Source: Hahella sp. HNIBRBA332 (GTDB lineage Bacteria; Pseudomonadota; Gammaproteobacteria; Pseudomonadales; Oleiphilaceae). From it: a DNA stretch of 64,000 nucleotides. Under the pieces are notes generated by a model, which had not been told where the DNA came from, ran no database searches, and saw nothing but the letters and a program-made list of their open reading frames with translations. The position numbers and the translations under genes are program-made. Below, in pieces: positions 1 through 9,988 of this stretch. The stretch is taken from NCBI RefSeq assembly GCF_030719035.1, contig NZ_CP132203.1, forward strand, positions 6,816,001-6,880,000. The letters run 5' to 3'. The first letter of the stretch is position 1. Every line of letters starts with the position of its first letter.

Positions 1-899
1 TTGACAAGACCATTCTGGAAGATGGGGAACAGTTCAAGAATTTAGATTCACTGAATAATATCTTTGACCACCTGTTAACTCAGAAGCATAACCGTACTAC
101 AACGCTTATCGCTCTTGGAGGTGGTGTAATTGGAGATATGACCGGTTTCGCCGCCGCTTGTTATCAGCGAGGGGTGGATTTTATTCAAGCGCCTACCACG
201 CTGCTATCACAGGTGGACTCATCGGTTGGTGGCAAAACCGGCGTGAATCACCCGCAGGGTAAAAACATGATCGGCGCTTTTTATCAGCCGAAAGCAGTGG
301 TTATAGATACGGATACGCTCAAAACTCTTCCGGCGGCGGAAGTGTCAGCGGGCCTGGCGGAAGTTATTAAGTACGGTCTTATCTACGATCAGGCGTTTTT
401 CACTTGGTTGGAAGAAAATATTGACCTTATCAAAGAGCTTGACGCCGCAGCTATAACCTACGCTATCAAACGCTCTTGTGAAATCAAAGCGAAAGTGGTC
501 GCTGCAGATGAGACGGAGCAAGGGCAGCGCGCCATTTTGAATCTCGGCCATACCTTCGGACATGCTATTGAAGCTTACACCCACTACAAAGAGTGGTTGC
601 ATGGTGAAGCAGTAGCCGTAGGAATGTTGATGGCGGCGGATTTGTCCCGCCGTATGGGAAGACTGAACGAGCAGGATTGCGAGCGGATTACAAAATTGAT
701 CAGCCGTGCGGATTTGCCTGTCCGTCCCCCTGTCAGTATGACGAAAGACGACTTTATTCGTTACATGGCTATCGATAAGAAAGTGCTGGATGGGCAGTTG
801 CGTCTGGTGCTGCTGGAGTCGCTGGGATGCGCTGATGTGACGGCTGACTTCCCTGCGGACATGCTGCAGGAAACTCTGGCGCTTTTCACCACTCATTAG
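1..899 (+). CDS. aroB: 3-dehydroquinate synthase (5' end missing)
   Basis: Catalyses NAD- and metal-dependent cyclisation of DAHP to 3-dehydroquinate, step two of the shikimate pathway, in the cytosol. The reading frame is open from the first full codon (position 3) to the TAG at 897-899, so the true start lies left of the window. The first visible ATG is internal. Family hallmarks seen are the glycine-rich NAD-binding stretch ALGGGVIGD, the PTTLLSQVDSSVGGKTGVN segment, and the metal-binding ILNLGHTFGHAIE and WLHGEAVAVGM histidines. damX follows after 14 bp, an arrangement widespread in gammaproteobacteria. Product assignment is secure; only the N-terminus is absent. Confidence 0.97.
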   Translation, partial: DKTILEDGEQFKNLDSLNNIFDHLLTQKHNRTTTLIALGGGVIGDMTGFAAACYQRGVDFIQAPTTLLSQVDSSVGGKTGVNHPQGKNMIGAFYQPKAVVIDTDTLKTLPAAEVSAGLAEVIKYGLIYDQAFFTWLEENIDLIKELDAAAITYAIKRSCEIKAKVVAADETEQGQRAILNLGHTFGHAIEAYTHYKEWLHGEAVAVGMLMAADLSRRMGRLNEQDCERITKLISRADLPVRPPVSMTKDDFIRYMAIDKKVLDGQLRLVLLESLGCADVTADFPADMLQETLALFTTH

Positions 900-913
900 T
901 TGTTCGAAACTTG

Positions 914-2554
914 ATGCAAGAAACAGGTGTACAGCAGGAGCCAGTGTTTGCGTTAGATGCATGGCGTGAGGTCTATGGCGTAGACGGCGACCCTTTTGAC
1001 GGTCGTCGCGCTGATCTGCTGCAAATAGGGCGCTATGGTGAGGTCATTGAAAACCTGCGTCATCTGATTCATTTTTCAGAACGCATTGTGGCTCTGACCG
1101 CCCCGAAAGGAGGCGGTAAGTCTTTGCTGTTAAAGCGTTTGATTGAATTGGAAGGCGAAGCGCTTAGAATTGTGTTATTGAAGCCCGGTCTGCTGGAAGG
1201 AGCGGAAGCGCTTGTTATTCAGTTGGCGACGGGGCTTGAGTTGCCGACGGTTGAAAACAACCTGTCCACTAAGGTGCTGTTGGCGGAGATAATGCAAAGC
1301 TGTGAAAGAAGCTTTGCGTCAGGCCTACGCACGCTTTTCATTATTGACGACGCCCATGAGCTCTCAGACGAATCACTTGAACTGCTGGTTACTCGCTTTA
1401 ATCCCGAGCAGTCTGGGGCTTTCGGTCTATTGTTGGTGGGACAGCTACAGATCACTCAACAGCTTGCCCGCGCCTGTGGCGCGCGGGGGACTTCAGTTCA
1501 GTATGTTGGCGTTCCGCCGCTGGACCTTAGTGATACATCTCGTTATTTAAATGAAAAACTCCGCGCGGCCGGATGGAGTGGCGGTGAGGGAGAAATACCG
1601 CCTGCGGTTGTGGGGAAGCTATACCAGCTAAGTAAGGGGATACCGGGACGAATTGACCGCTTGGCGGGGTCTCTGCTTCTTTCCGCAGGGGCGGAGAAGC
1701 CCAAAAGCTTTAGTCCTTCCACGAAGCTGTATCAGCTGGTTTCCGGCTTTTTGTTGGCGATTTTTATTGGCGGCGTCGGCTTTATTGCGTGGCGTTATGA
1801 GGCGGCGCCCAGGATGGAAGGCGCCTCGGCGGACTCTTCCAGAGTGACGATAAAACTCCCTGCGCCAGAACCGGCAGTGGAGGCGATAGCTACTCAACCT
1901 GAAATACCTGTCGAGTCAGTTGCAGTCACGCCCGACGAGTTATCATCGACCGATTCGATGAAAGATGTGCAAGCAGAAAGTGCAACGAATCTGGCTCAGA
2001 AAACTGAGAAAGAAACGAATCAAAAGACAGTGGCTGCTGAGTCGGCGGTAAAAATGCCCGTAGCGAAGTCTGATGAAGTGGTCGAGGCCAAGTCCTCTGA
2101 TCAAGCGCCTCCGACTTCTGTTCACAAAGATTTGACGTCAGTGGCGGGTGAGTCTGAATCTTCCATTCAAACAGTAGTGAAGAATACTCCTCCTAAAGCC
2201 AAGACTGTGGAAACAGTGAGAACAAATGTCCCGACTGCTGACGTTGTGGATGACTTGGATCACTACTTCCGCACCAATGAGTGGCTACAGTCACAAGCGT
2301 CGTCAGCATGGACGATCCAGCTGTTGGGCAGTTTACACAAAGAGTCAGTGCAGACCTTCCTGCGACGGGAGGGGGACACTCAGGATTTTTACGTCAAATC
2401 CCTGTATCAAGGGAAAGATTGGTACGTCGTATTGCGCGGCGTTTACCCTTCTATCGAGCAAGCCAAAGAAGCGCTTGCCCAGCTTCCTCAGCCCCTGGTT
2501 GAGCAGGGGGCGTGGGTGCGCAGTATTTCCGGTTTGCAGGGCTTGGTCAAATAA
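914..2554 (+). CDS. damX: DamX-like AAA ATPase / SPOR-domain division protein
   Basis: A 546-residue inner-membrane protein. The N-terminal cytoplasmic AAA/ExeA-like ATPase domain shows Walker A APKGGGKS (about residues 63-70) and Walker B LFIIDDAHE (about 141-149). One transmembrane helix follows at about 275-293, then a low-complexity Ala/Val/Glu/Lys/Ser linker, then a C-terminal SPOR domain (about 466-546) that in this family binds denuded septal peptidoglycan. The domain order matches DamX of gammaproteobacteria, which lies next to aroB. The ATG at 914 is preferred over the TTG immediately upstream at 911. E. coli DamX keeps no obvious ATPase motif, so the intact Walker motifs here resemble the Pseudomonas/Vibrio type (from memory). 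Confidence 0.85.
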   Translation: MQETGVQQEPVFALDAWREVYGVDGDPFDGRRADLLQIGRYGEVIENLRHLIHFSERIVALTAPKGGGKSLLLKRLIELEGEALRIVLLKPGLLEGAEALVIQLATGLELPTVENNLSTKVLLAEIMQSCERSFASGLRTLFIIDDAHELSDESLELLVTRFNPEQSGAFGLLLVGQLQITQQLARACGARGTSVQYVGVPPLDLSDTSRYLNEKLRAAGWSGGEGEIPPAVVGKLYQLSKGIPGRIDRLAGSLLLSAGAEKPKSFSPSTKLYQLVSGFLLAIFIGGVGFIAWRYEAAPRMEGASADSSRVTIKLPAPEPAVEAIATQPEIPVESVAVTPDELSSTDSMKDVQAESATNLAQKTEKETNQKTVAAESAVKMPVAKSDEVVEAKSSDQAPPTSVHKDLTSVAGESESSIQTVVKNTPPKAKTVETVRTNVPTADVVDDLDHYFRTNEWLQSQASSAWTIQLLGSLHKESVQTFLRREGDTQDFYVKSLYQGKDWYVVLRGVYPSIEQAKEALAQLPQPLVEQGAWVRSISGLQGLVK

Positions 2555-2635
2555 GGATCGAGACTTTTTCTCTCTTACCTCTGTCATAAGCACAAACCTT
2601 TAGGTATTTTTACTAATTAACAAATCTCTTTAGAT

Positions 2636-2664
2636 TTGAGCTAAGGCTTGTCCGTGTGTATTAT
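2636..2664 (+). promoter_or_regulatory. Probable sigma-70 promoter of gltB
   Basis: TTGAGC at 2636-2641 and TATTAT at 2659-2664 are separated by exactly 17 bp, within the 202-bp damX-gltB gap. Transcription would start near 2671, giving a leader of about 85 nt. That leader contains an inverted repeat (CAAAAGCT at 2686-2693 with AGCTTTTG at 2719-2726). Confidence 0.55.
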
Positions 2665-2756
2665 GGGCGGCCCATTTTTGCCTATCAAAAGCTGCTTGGT
2701 TTTGGTTTCTTTCAGGCAAGCTTTTGATTCGTAAGGATTTAAGTGAGAGAAAGCAT

Positions 2757-5700
2757 ATGAAGACAGGTCTGTATCAACCAGGTGAGTTCAAAGATAACTG
2801 TGGTTTTGGTTTGATCGCCCATATGAATGGGCAAGCCAGCCATGATCTGCTGCGCACCGCTATTGAGTCCCTCACATGCATGACTCATCGAGGTGGTATC
2901 GCTGCGGATGGCAAAACCGGCGACGGTTGTGGGTTACTGATACAAAAGCCTGATTCCTTTCTAAGGGCGATAGCCAAAGAAAGCTTTAATATTGAGTTGG
3001 GCGCGAATTACGCGGTAGGCATGGTGTTCCTGAATCAGGACGATGCTATGGCGAAAGCCGCCCGTGAGCGCTTGGAGTCCGCGTTGGCCGAACAAGGCGT
3101 CAAAACCCTCGGGTGGCGCTTGGTTCCTACGAATACGGAATGCCTGGGGCCTATGGCTCTGGATTGCCTTCCCGTTATAGAACAAATATTCGTTGAAGCC
3201 CCGAAGGGCATTAATGAACACGAGTTTGCGGTCAAACTGTATATCGCCCGCAGGGTGGCGGAAAACGCCCTGGCGGAAGATAAAGAGTTCTATATCTGTA
3301 GCTTGTCCAGCCAGGTGCTTTCTTACAAAGGGCTGATGATGCCCGTCGACTTGCCCAATTTTTATCTGGATCTTGGGGATGCGCGCCTGGAAACCGCTAT
3401 TTGCGTATTCCATCAACGCTTTTCCACCAATACGGCCCCGCGTTGGCCGTTGGCGCAGCCTTTCCGATATCTGGCTCACAATGGTGAGATCAACACGATT
3501 GATGGCAACCGTAACTGGGCGATGGCGCGCGCAAGCAAATTTAAATCCCCACATCTGCCTGATCTGGAGGCATTGCAGCCGATTGTGAATCGCATTGGCT
3601 CAGACTCCTCCTCCATGGACAACATGTTGGAGGTCTTGCTGGCAGGCGGCGTTAACCTGTTCCGCGCCGTGCGTATGATGATCCCGCCCGCATGGCAGAA
3701 TGTTGACACGATGGACCCGGATTTACGCGCGTTTTATGAGTACAACTCCATGCACATGGAGCCCTGGGATGGTCCCGCCGGCGTGGTATTGACTGACGGT
3801 CGCTACGCGGTGTGTCTGCTGGATCGTAATGGATTGCGTCCTGCGCGCTGGGTTATCACCAAAAACGGCTACATTACACTGGCCTCGGAAGTGGGTACTT
3901 ATGGATATAAGTCTGAGGATGTCGTCGCCAAGGGTCGTGTTGGCCCGGGTCAGATTTTGGCGGTGGACACCCATACCGGCGAAGTACTGCATACTCAGGA
4001 CGTGGATAACCGTCTGAAATCGGCGCACCCCTATAAAAAGTGGTTGCGTGAAAATGCGCTGCGCGTAGAAACCAAGCTCAATCAGCAGACGCCTGAATTC
4101 ACGCTGATGGAAAAGGAAAGCCTGCATGAATACATGAAAATGTTCATGATTTCCTTTGAAGAGCGTGATCAGGTGTTACGTCCCCTGGCTGAATCCGGTC
4201 AGGAGGCGGTCGGCTCAATGGGAGATGATGCGCCGATGGCGGTGCTGTCCACCCGAATTCGTTCCGTTGCGGACTATTTCCGCCAAAAATTTGCGCAGGT
4301 GACCAACCCGCCGATCGACCCGTTGCGTGAAACCATCGTCATGTCTCTGGAGACCTGTTTGGGCGCGGAACGCAATGTATTCCAGGAAACGGCTCAGCAT
4401 GCTAACCGTATTATCCTGAGTACTCCGGTCTTGTCGCCCGCCAAGTTCTTCCGAATTGCTAACTTGCAGCGTGAAGGGTTCTCCGTAGAGAAAATCAAGT
4501 TGTCGTACCGCCCTGAGCTGGGTCTCAAACAGGCAATTGAAGCGGTAGCGGATCAGGCGGAAAATGCGGCGCGCAACGGCAGAGTATTGTTGATACTGAG
4601 CGACAACGGCATCAATCAGGGCGAACTGCCCATCAACGCCTTTATGGCGACGGGCGCTGTGCATCACCGTTTGGTGAACAAAGGTCTGCGTTGTGACGCC
4701 AATATCATCGTGGAAACAGCTTGGGCGAGAGATCCGCATCATTTCGCTGTGTTGTTTGGTTTCGGCGCCACCGCGGTCTATCCGTACCTGTCTTATCAAG
4801 TGCTTAATGACCTGATTAATACCGGCGAAGTATTGATCGACCCTATCGAGGCCAAGAACAACTATCGGAAGGGCATTAACAAAGGGTTGTTGAAAATACT
4901 CTCCAAGATGGGGATTTCGACAATCGCCTCTTATCGCGGCGCGCAATTGTTTGAAGCCGTGGGACTGGCGGATGATGTTGTTGACTTGTGCTTCTGCGGC
5001 GTTTCCAGTCGCATTCAGGGCGCTTCTTTCTATGATTTCCAGGCGGAGCAGGCAGAGCTGGCCAAAATGGCCTGGGCCAAACGCAAGCCAATCTTACAAG
5101 GCGGCCTGCTGAAGTTTGTTCACGGCGGCGAATATCATGCATATAACCCGGACGTGGTGGGCGCGCTGCAGAAGGCGGTGCGCGAAGGCGACTACGGCGT
5201 TTATCAGGAGTATGCCTCCTATGTAAACGGCCGGGCGCCGATGACGCTGCGCGACCTCTTCAAAATTTCTGATAAGGTCAAGCCGGTTTCCATTGATGAA
5301 GTTGAGCCGCTGGAAAACATACTTCCAAGGTTTGACTCCGCGGCCATGTCTATCGGCGCATTGTCCCCAGAGGCGCATGAAGCGCTGGCGGTCGCGATGA
5401 ACCGTTTGGGCGGGCGCTCTAACTCAGGCGAAGGCGGTGAAGATCCTGCTCGTTATGGGACGGAGAAGCGCTCCAAGATCAAGCAGGTCGCATCAGGTCG
5501 CTTCGGCGTGACGCCGCACTATCTGGTCAGCGCGGATGTGCTGCAGATTAAAGTGGCGCAAGGCGCTAAGCCTGGCGAGGGCGGGCAGCTTCCAGGCGGT
5601 AAAGTGAATCAGCTGATAGCGCGTTTGCGTTACGCAGTTCCTGGCGTAACTCTGATTTCTCCGCCACCGCATCATGATATCTACTCGATTGAAGATTTGG

Positions 5701-7208
5701 CGCAGCTGATTTTCGACTTGAAACAGGTCAATCCTGAGGCGCTGGTGTCGGTCAAGCTGGTGTCTGAGCCTGGCGTCGGCACAATCGCGGCGGGCGTAGC
5801 CAAAGCCTATGCGGATTTGATCACGATTTCGGGATATGACGGCGGCACTGGCGCCAGCCCGCTGACCTCTATCAAGTACGCCGGCTCTCCCTGGGAATTG
5901 GGCCTATCAGAAGCGCATCAGGCGTTGCGTGCAAATGATCTGCGCGGCAACGTGCGCCTGCAGACGGACGGTGGTCTGAAGACCGGTCTGGATGTGGTGA
6001 AAGCCGCCATTCTCGGTGCGGAAAGCTTCGGCTTCGGCACTGGACCAATGGTGGCGTTGGGTTGTAAATACCTGCGGATTTGCCACTTGAACAACTGCGC
6101 CACGGGTGTTGCGACGCAGAATAAAGATCTGCGCGATAAGCATTTCCAGGGCACAGTGGAGATGGCGATCAACTACTTCAAATTCGTCGCAACGGAAACC
6201 CGTGAGTGGATGGCCAAGCTGGGCGTTCGTTCTCTGGAAGAACTGGTTGGCCGCACGGACCTGCTGGAGATTTTACCGGGCGCGACAGCCAAGCAGCGTA
6301 ATCTGGATTTGACGCCGATGCTGAGCAACGACGCGATTCCTGCGGACAAACCGCATACCTGCCAGTCCGCTCGAAATGCCCCATACGACAAAGGCCGTTT
6401 GGCGGAAGAAATGGTGAAGGCTGCGCTGCCAACCATCGAAGCCAAGAGTGGTGGTGAGTTTGTGTTTCGCGTCACCAACTGTGATCGCTCTATCGGCGCT
6501 CGCTTGTCCGGCGAGATCGCCAAGCGACACGGCAATCAGGGCATGGCGGAAAACCCGCTGGTATTCCGTTTGACCGGCACCGCTGGGCAAAGCTTCGGCG
6601 TGTGGAACGCTGGCGGCTTGCACATGTATCTGGAAGGCGACGCCAACGATTACGTGGGTAAAGGTATGACTGGCGGGAAGTTGACCATACGTCCGCCCCA
6701 GAACAGCTCTTTTGCATCGCAGGAAACCTCTATCATCGGTAACACCTGTCTGTATGGCGCCACTGGCGGCAAGCTTTTCGCCGCGGGTGTGGCGGGCGAA
6801 CGCTTTGGCGTGCGTAACTCCGGCGCCTATGCGGTGGTGGAAGGCGTGGGCGATCATTGTTGTGAGTATATGACGGGCGGCATGGTGGCTGTGCTGGGGA
6901 AAACTGGCTACAACTTCGGTGCGGGCATGACCGGCGGCTTTGCTTATGTTCTTGACCTGGAGAATCGCTTCGTCGACCGCTATAACCATGAGCTGGTGGA
7001 GATTCACCGTATTACCAGCGAAGCGATGGAAGCGTACCGCAACTATCTGCGCGACGTGATTGACGAGCACGTTCGGGAAACCAGCAGCGCCTGGGCGGAA
7101 AACATGCTGGATAACTTCGATGACTATGTAGGGCGCTTCTGGCTGGTGAAACCCAAAGCCGCCAGCCTTGCATCGTTGATGGACAGCACTCGGGCAAGGC
7201 CTGAGTAA
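2757..7208 (+). CDS. gltB: Glutamate synthase (NADPH) large subunit
   Basis: Converts 2-oxoglutarate plus glutamine to two glutamates together with GltD. The product has 1483 residues, the usual alpha-subunit length. The start at 2757 follows a GAGAGA ribosome site and leaves a 14-residue propeptide before Cys15 (KDNCGFG), which is the class-II glutaminase nucleophile after processing. Domain order is the N-terminal amidotransferase, a central domain, the FMN-binding synthase domain (GEGGEDPARYG, AGYDGGTGASPL-like region) and the C-terminal beta-helix with repeated GxxGG motifs. The 3Fe-4S ligands are Cys1103, Cys1109 and Cys1114 (CX5CX4C). gltD follows after 128 bp that contain a structured element. 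Confidence 0.98.
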   Translation: MKTGLYQPGEFKDNCGFGLIAHMNGQASHDLLRTAIESLTCMTHRGGIAADGKTGDGCGLLIQKPDSFLRAIAKESFNIELGANYAVGMVFLNQDDAMAKAARERLESALAEQGVKTLGWRLVPTNTECLGPMALDCLPVIEQIFVEAPKGINEHEFAVKLYIARRVAENALAEDKEFYICSLSSQVLSYKGLMMPVDLPNFYLDLGDARLETAICVFHQRFSTNTAPRWPLAQPFRYLAHNGEINTIDGNRNWAMARASKFKSPHLPDLEALQPIVNRIGSDSSSMDNMLEVLLAGGVNLFRAVRMMIPPAWQNVDTMDPDLRAFYEYNSMHMEPWDGPAGVVLTDGRYAVCLLDRNGLRPARWVITKNGYITLASEVGTYGYKSEDVVAKGRVGPGQILAVDTHTGEVLHTQDVDNRLKSAHPYKKWLRENALRVETKLNQQTPEFTLMEKESLHEYMKMFMISFEERDQVLRPLAESGQEAVGSMGDDAPMAVLSTRIRSVADYFRQKFAQVTNPPIDPLRETIVMSLETCLGAERNVFQETAQHANRIILSTPVLSPAKFFRIANLQREGFSVEKIKLSYRPELGLKQAIEAVADQAENAARNGRVLLILSDNGINQGELPINAFMATGAVHHRLVNKGLRCDANIIVETAWARDPHHFAVLFGFGATAVYPYLSYQVLNDLINTGEVLIDPIEAKNNYRKGINKGLLKILSKMGISTIASYRGAQLFEAVGLADDVVDLCFCGVSSRIQGASFYDFQAEQAELAKMAWAKRKPILQGGLLKFVHGGEYHAYNPDVVGALQKAVREGDYGVYQEYASYVNGRAPMTLRDLFKISDKVKPVSIDEVEPLENILPRFDSAAMSIGALSPEAHEALAVAMNRLGGRSNSGEGGEDPARYGTEKRSKIKQVASGRFGVTPHYLVSADVLQIKVAQGAKPGEGGQLPGGKVNQLIARLRYAVPGVTLISPPPHHDIYSIEDLAQLIFDLKQVNPEALVSVKLVSEPGVGTIAAGVAKAYADLITISGYDGGTGASPLTSIKYAGSPWELGLSEAHQALRANDLRGNVRLQTDGGLKTGLDVVKAAILGAESFGFGTGPMVALGCKYLRICHLNNCATGVATQNKDLRDKHFQGTVEMAINYFKFVATETREWMAKLGVRSLEELVGRTDLLEILPGATAKQRNLDLTPMLSNDAIPADKPHTCQSARNAPYDKGRLAEEMVKAALPTIEAKSGGEFVFRVTNCDRSIGARLSGEIAKRHGNQGMAENPLVFRLTGTAGQSFGVWNAGGLHMYLEGDANDYVGKGMTGGKLTIRPPQNSSFASQETSIIGNTCLYGATGGKLFAAGVAGERFGVRNSGAYAVVEGVGDHCCEYMTGGMVAVLGKTGYNFGAGMTGGFAYVLDLENRFVDRYNHELVEIHRITSEAMEAYRNYLRDVIDEHVRETSSAWAENMLDNFDDYVGRFWLVKPKAASLASLMDSTRARPE

Positions 7209-7239
7209 TAAATCGGGGCTGTTAAGTGTATTCGGAGTT

Positions 7240-7292
7240 CCCGGCGTAAGAGGCTGGCGAGACTGCGCCTCAGGCGTGCACGCCGCGCCGGG
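7240..7292 (+). other. Predicted three-way-junction RNA between gltB and gltD
   Basis: In the 128-bp gap, CCCGGCG (7240-7246) pairs with CGCCGGG (7286-7292). Inside that outer stem are two further hairpins: GAGGC (7250-7254) with GCCTC (7267-7271), and the perfect 12-mer palindrome GGCGTGCACGCC (7273-7284). A T6 run follows at 7305-7310. It could stabilise or attenuate the message so that gltB and gltD differ in output, or be a repeated genomic palindrome. I do not recognise a known RNA family. Confidence 0.45.
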
Positions 7293-7336
7293 TCCAGAAA
7301 CAGATTTTTTGTATACAGTTTAGAGGTTTAGACGCA

Positions 7337-8755
7337 ATGGCGGAGAGACTGAGCAATAACTTTCAGTTCCTCGATGTGGGACGGCAAGATCCTGAAAAGG
7401 TTCCGGTTGGGCGTCGTAAGAAGCAGTTTAGAGAAATCTACAAGCCCTTTAAGGAAGAGGAAGTCAAAAACCAGGCGCACCGTTGTCTGGAGTGCGGCAA
7501 CCCTTATTGCGAATGGAAATGCCCAGTGCATAACTACATTCCCAATTGGTTAAAGCTGGCGTCGGAAGGCAACATCATGGCGGCGGTTGAGCTCAGCCAT
7601 CAGACCAACACGCTCCCCGAAGTCTGTGGTCGGGTGTGCCCTCAGGACAGATTATGCGAAGGCGCCTGTACGCTGAATGATGGATTTGGCGCCGTGACGA
7701 TCGGTTCGACCGAGAAATATATCACGGATACGGCGCTGGCGCTGGGCTGGAAGCCGGATATGTCCAATGTGAGCATGACCGATAAGCGGGTCGCCATTAT
7801 TGGCGCGGGCCCCGCTGGCTTGGGGTGCGCGGATGTCCTGATTCGCAATGGCGTGAAGCCTGTCGTGTTTGATCGCTATCCGGAAATTGGCGGGCTGCTG
7901 ACCTTCGGTATTCCAGAGTTCAAACTGGAAAAAGAAGTGATGGTGCGCCGTCGTAAACTGTTCGAAGAGATGGGCATCGAGTTCCGTCTGAATACGGATG
8001 TAGGGATAGACGTGGCGTTTGCGGACTTGTTGAATGAGTTCGACGCCGTCTTCCTGGGAATGGGAACCTACAACTATATGAAAGGCGGCTTCCCAGGCGA
8101 GGAATTGCCTGGAGTATATGACGCGCTTCCGTACCTGATCTCCAACGTCAACCGTTGCTTGGGATATGAAAAAACGCCGGAAGAATTTGTCGACATGCAA
8201 GGCAAGCGAGTCGTCGTCCTTGGCGGCGGCGATACCGCCATGGACTGTAACCGGACGGCGATTCGTCAAAAAGCCAAATCAGTAACCTGTGCTTACCGTC
8301 GCGACGAGGCCAACATGCCTGGCTCGCGCAAGGAAGTCGCCAATGCGAAAGAAGAGGGCGTCAAGTTCCTGTTCAACCGTCAGCCTGTCGCCATTATTGG
8401 CGATGAGCGGGTGGAGGGCGTGAAAGTGGTGCAAACTCGCTTGGGCGAGCCGGATGAAAATGGTCGGCGTCGTCCTGAAGTGGTGGCGGGCAGCGAAGAG
8501 ATACTGCCAGCGGACGCGGTGCTGATCGCATTCGGCTTCCGTCCCAGCCCATCGCCCTGGTTCCAGGAGTTTGGCATTGATGTCGATAACGGCGGACGGG
8601 TCATCGCGCCGGAGCAGCAGCAATACAAGTTCCAGACCACTAATCCGAAAGTGTTTTCCGGCGGAGACATGGTGCGTGGCTCCGACCTGGTAGTCACCGC
8701 TATTTGGGAAGGCAGACAGGCTGGCGAAGGCATTCTCGATTATCTGGAAGTATGA
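7337..8755 (+). CDS. gltD: Glutamate synthase (NADPH) small subunit
   Basis: The 472-residue beta subunit takes electrons from NADPH through FAD and two iron-sulfur clusters to GltB. Cluster ligands are visible as Cys50, 53, 58, 62 and Cys97, 101, 107, 111. The FAD-binding Rossmann motif is AIIGAGPAGLGCAD and the NADPH-binding motif is VVLGGGDTAMDC. The C-terminal GGDMVRGSDLVVTA segment is also typical. It is transcribed with or just after gltB and ends at a clear terminator (8801-8828). Confidence 0.97.
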   Translation: MAERLSNNFQFLDVGRQDPEKVPVGRRKKQFREIYKPFKEEEVKNQAHRCLECGNPYCEWKCPVHNYIPNWLKLASEGNIMAAVELSHQTNTLPEVCGRVCPQDRLCEGACTLNDGFGAVTIGSTEKYITDTALALGWKPDMSNVSMTDKRVAIIGAGPAGLGCADVLIRNGVKPVVFDRYPEIGGLLTFGIPEFKLEKEVMVRRRKLFEEMGIEFRLNTDVGIDVAFADLLNEFDAVFLGMGTYNYMKGGFPGEELPGVYDALPYLISNVNRCLGYEKTPEEFVDMQGKRVVVLGGGDTAMDCNRTAIRQKAKSVTCAYRRDEANMPGSRKEVANAKEEGVKFLFNRQPVAIIGDERVEGVKVVQTRLGEPDENGRRRPEVVAGSEEILPADAVLIAFGFRPSPSPWFQEFGIDVDNGGRVIAPEQQQYKFQTTNPKVFSGGDMVRGSDLVVTAIWEGRQAGEGILDYLEV

Positions 8756-8800
8756 CGCCGTGAAGTGATTGATTAACAATCAAAAAGCTTCAGACGTATG

Positions 8801-8828
8801 AAAAGGCATGGTTTTCCATGCCTTTTTT
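8801..8828 (+). terminator. Rho-independent terminator after gltD
   Basis: AAAAGGCATGG (8801-8811), loop TTTT, then CCATGCCTTTT (8816-8826), running into a T tract. The 11-bp stem is perfect and separates gltBD from hemE. Confidence 0.9.
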
Positions 8829-8885
8829 GTTGGGGGCGAACGTGGTATATGTGCTGCTCTCAAATTCTGGAACCCTGGAGACGTC

Positions 8886-9956
8886 ATGTCAGAACTGAAG
8901 AATGATCGATTTTTACGCGCATTGATGAGACAGCCGGTGGACGTTACACCGGTGTGGATGATGCGCCAGGCCGGGCGTTACTTACCTGAATATAGGGCTT
9001 CCAGGGCTCGTGCAGGCAGCTTCATGGACCTGTGTAAAAATGCGGAATTCGCCTGTGAAGTCACGCTGCAGCCACTGGAGCGTTTTGAGCTTGATGCGGC
9101 GATTCTTTTCTCTGACATCCTCACTATTCCTGACGCCATGGGGCTGGGCCTGTACTTCGAAACTGGAGAAGGCCCCCGTTTCAAAAAGACGGTAAGAACG
9201 GAAGCGGACGTCAACGCGCTGCATATGCCAGACGCGGACACGGATCTCGGCTATGTCATGAACGCCGTACGCACCATTCGCCGGGAGTTGAACGGCCGCG
9301 TTCCCCTGATCGGCTTTTCCGGCAGCCCCTGGACCCTGGCTACTTATATGGTGGAGGGCGGCTCAAGCAAGGACTTCCGTGAAATCAAAAAGCTCGCATA
9401 CGGACAACCGGAATTGTTGCATTTGTTGCTGGATAAACTGGCGGATTCCGTAGCGGATTACCTGAACGCGCAAATTCGCGCGGGCGCGCAGGCCGTGCAG
9501 ATTTTTGATACTTGGGGCGGCGCTCTGACTGCGGCGGGATACCTTGAGTTTTCGCTGGCCTATATGAAAAAGATCGTGTCGAAACTGCAGCGCGAGGCGG
9601 AGGGGCGTCCTGTGCCGGTGATTCTGTTCACCAAAAATGGCGGCCAATGGCTGGAGCATATTGCTGACGCAGGGGCCGATGCGCTAGGTCTGGATTGGAC
9701 GACAGAGATAGGCGACGCCAGACGGCGGGTTGGCGACAGAGTCGCTTTGCAAGGCAACATGGACCCGGCAACTTTATATGCGCCGCCTGCTGCGATTCGG
9801 GATCAGGTTTCACGCATTCTGGCGAGCTTTGGTTCTGGTGAGGGGCATGTCTTTAATCTTGGCCACGGGATCACGCCGGACGTGGACCCAGAGCACGCTA
9901 AAGTCTTTATCGACGCTGTCCATGAGCTAAGCGCCCCATATCATCAGAATGCCTGA
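8886..9956 (+). CDS. hemE: Uroporphyrinogen decarboxylase
   Basis: Removes four acetate carboxyl groups from uroporphyrinogen III to give coproporphyrinogen III in cytosolic haem synthesis. The ATG at 8886, following CTGGAGACGTC, gives MSELKNDRFLRAL, the conserved N-terminus of the family, and a 356-residue product of normal length. The upstream in-frame start at 8808 lies in the gltD terminator and is rejected. Signature regions PVWMMRQAGRYLPEY and GFSGSPWTLATYMVEG are present, as is the ILFSDIL substrate-binding aspartate. It stands alone, followed by radA. Confidence 0.97.
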   Translation: MSELKNDRFLRALMRQPVDVTPVWMMRQAGRYLPEYRASRARAGSFMDLCKNAEFACEVTLQPLERFELDAAILFSDILTIPDAMGLGLYFETGEGPRFKKTVRTEADVNALHMPDADTDLGYVMNAVRTIRRELNGRVPLIGFSGSPWTLATYMVEGGSSKDFREIKKLAYGQPELLHLLLDKLADSVADYLNAQIRAGAQAVQIFDTWGGALTAAGYLEFSLAYMKKIVSKLQREAEGRPVPVILFTKNGGQWLEHIADAGADALGLDWTTEIGDARRRVGDRVALQGNMDPATLYAPPAAIRDQVSRILASFGSGEGHVFNLGHGITPDVDPEHAKVFIDAVHELSAPYHQNA

Positions 9957-9988
9957 TTGCGATTGGCGTTAATGGAGTATTTGTAGGA

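Noticed and set aside
345..962. 205-codon minus-strand frame over aroB
   Set aside because: Shadow of aroB in another frame; composition rich in His/Arg/Gln and no family resemblance. The same holds for the many antisense frames over gltB, glyA, clpB, ilvI and others.
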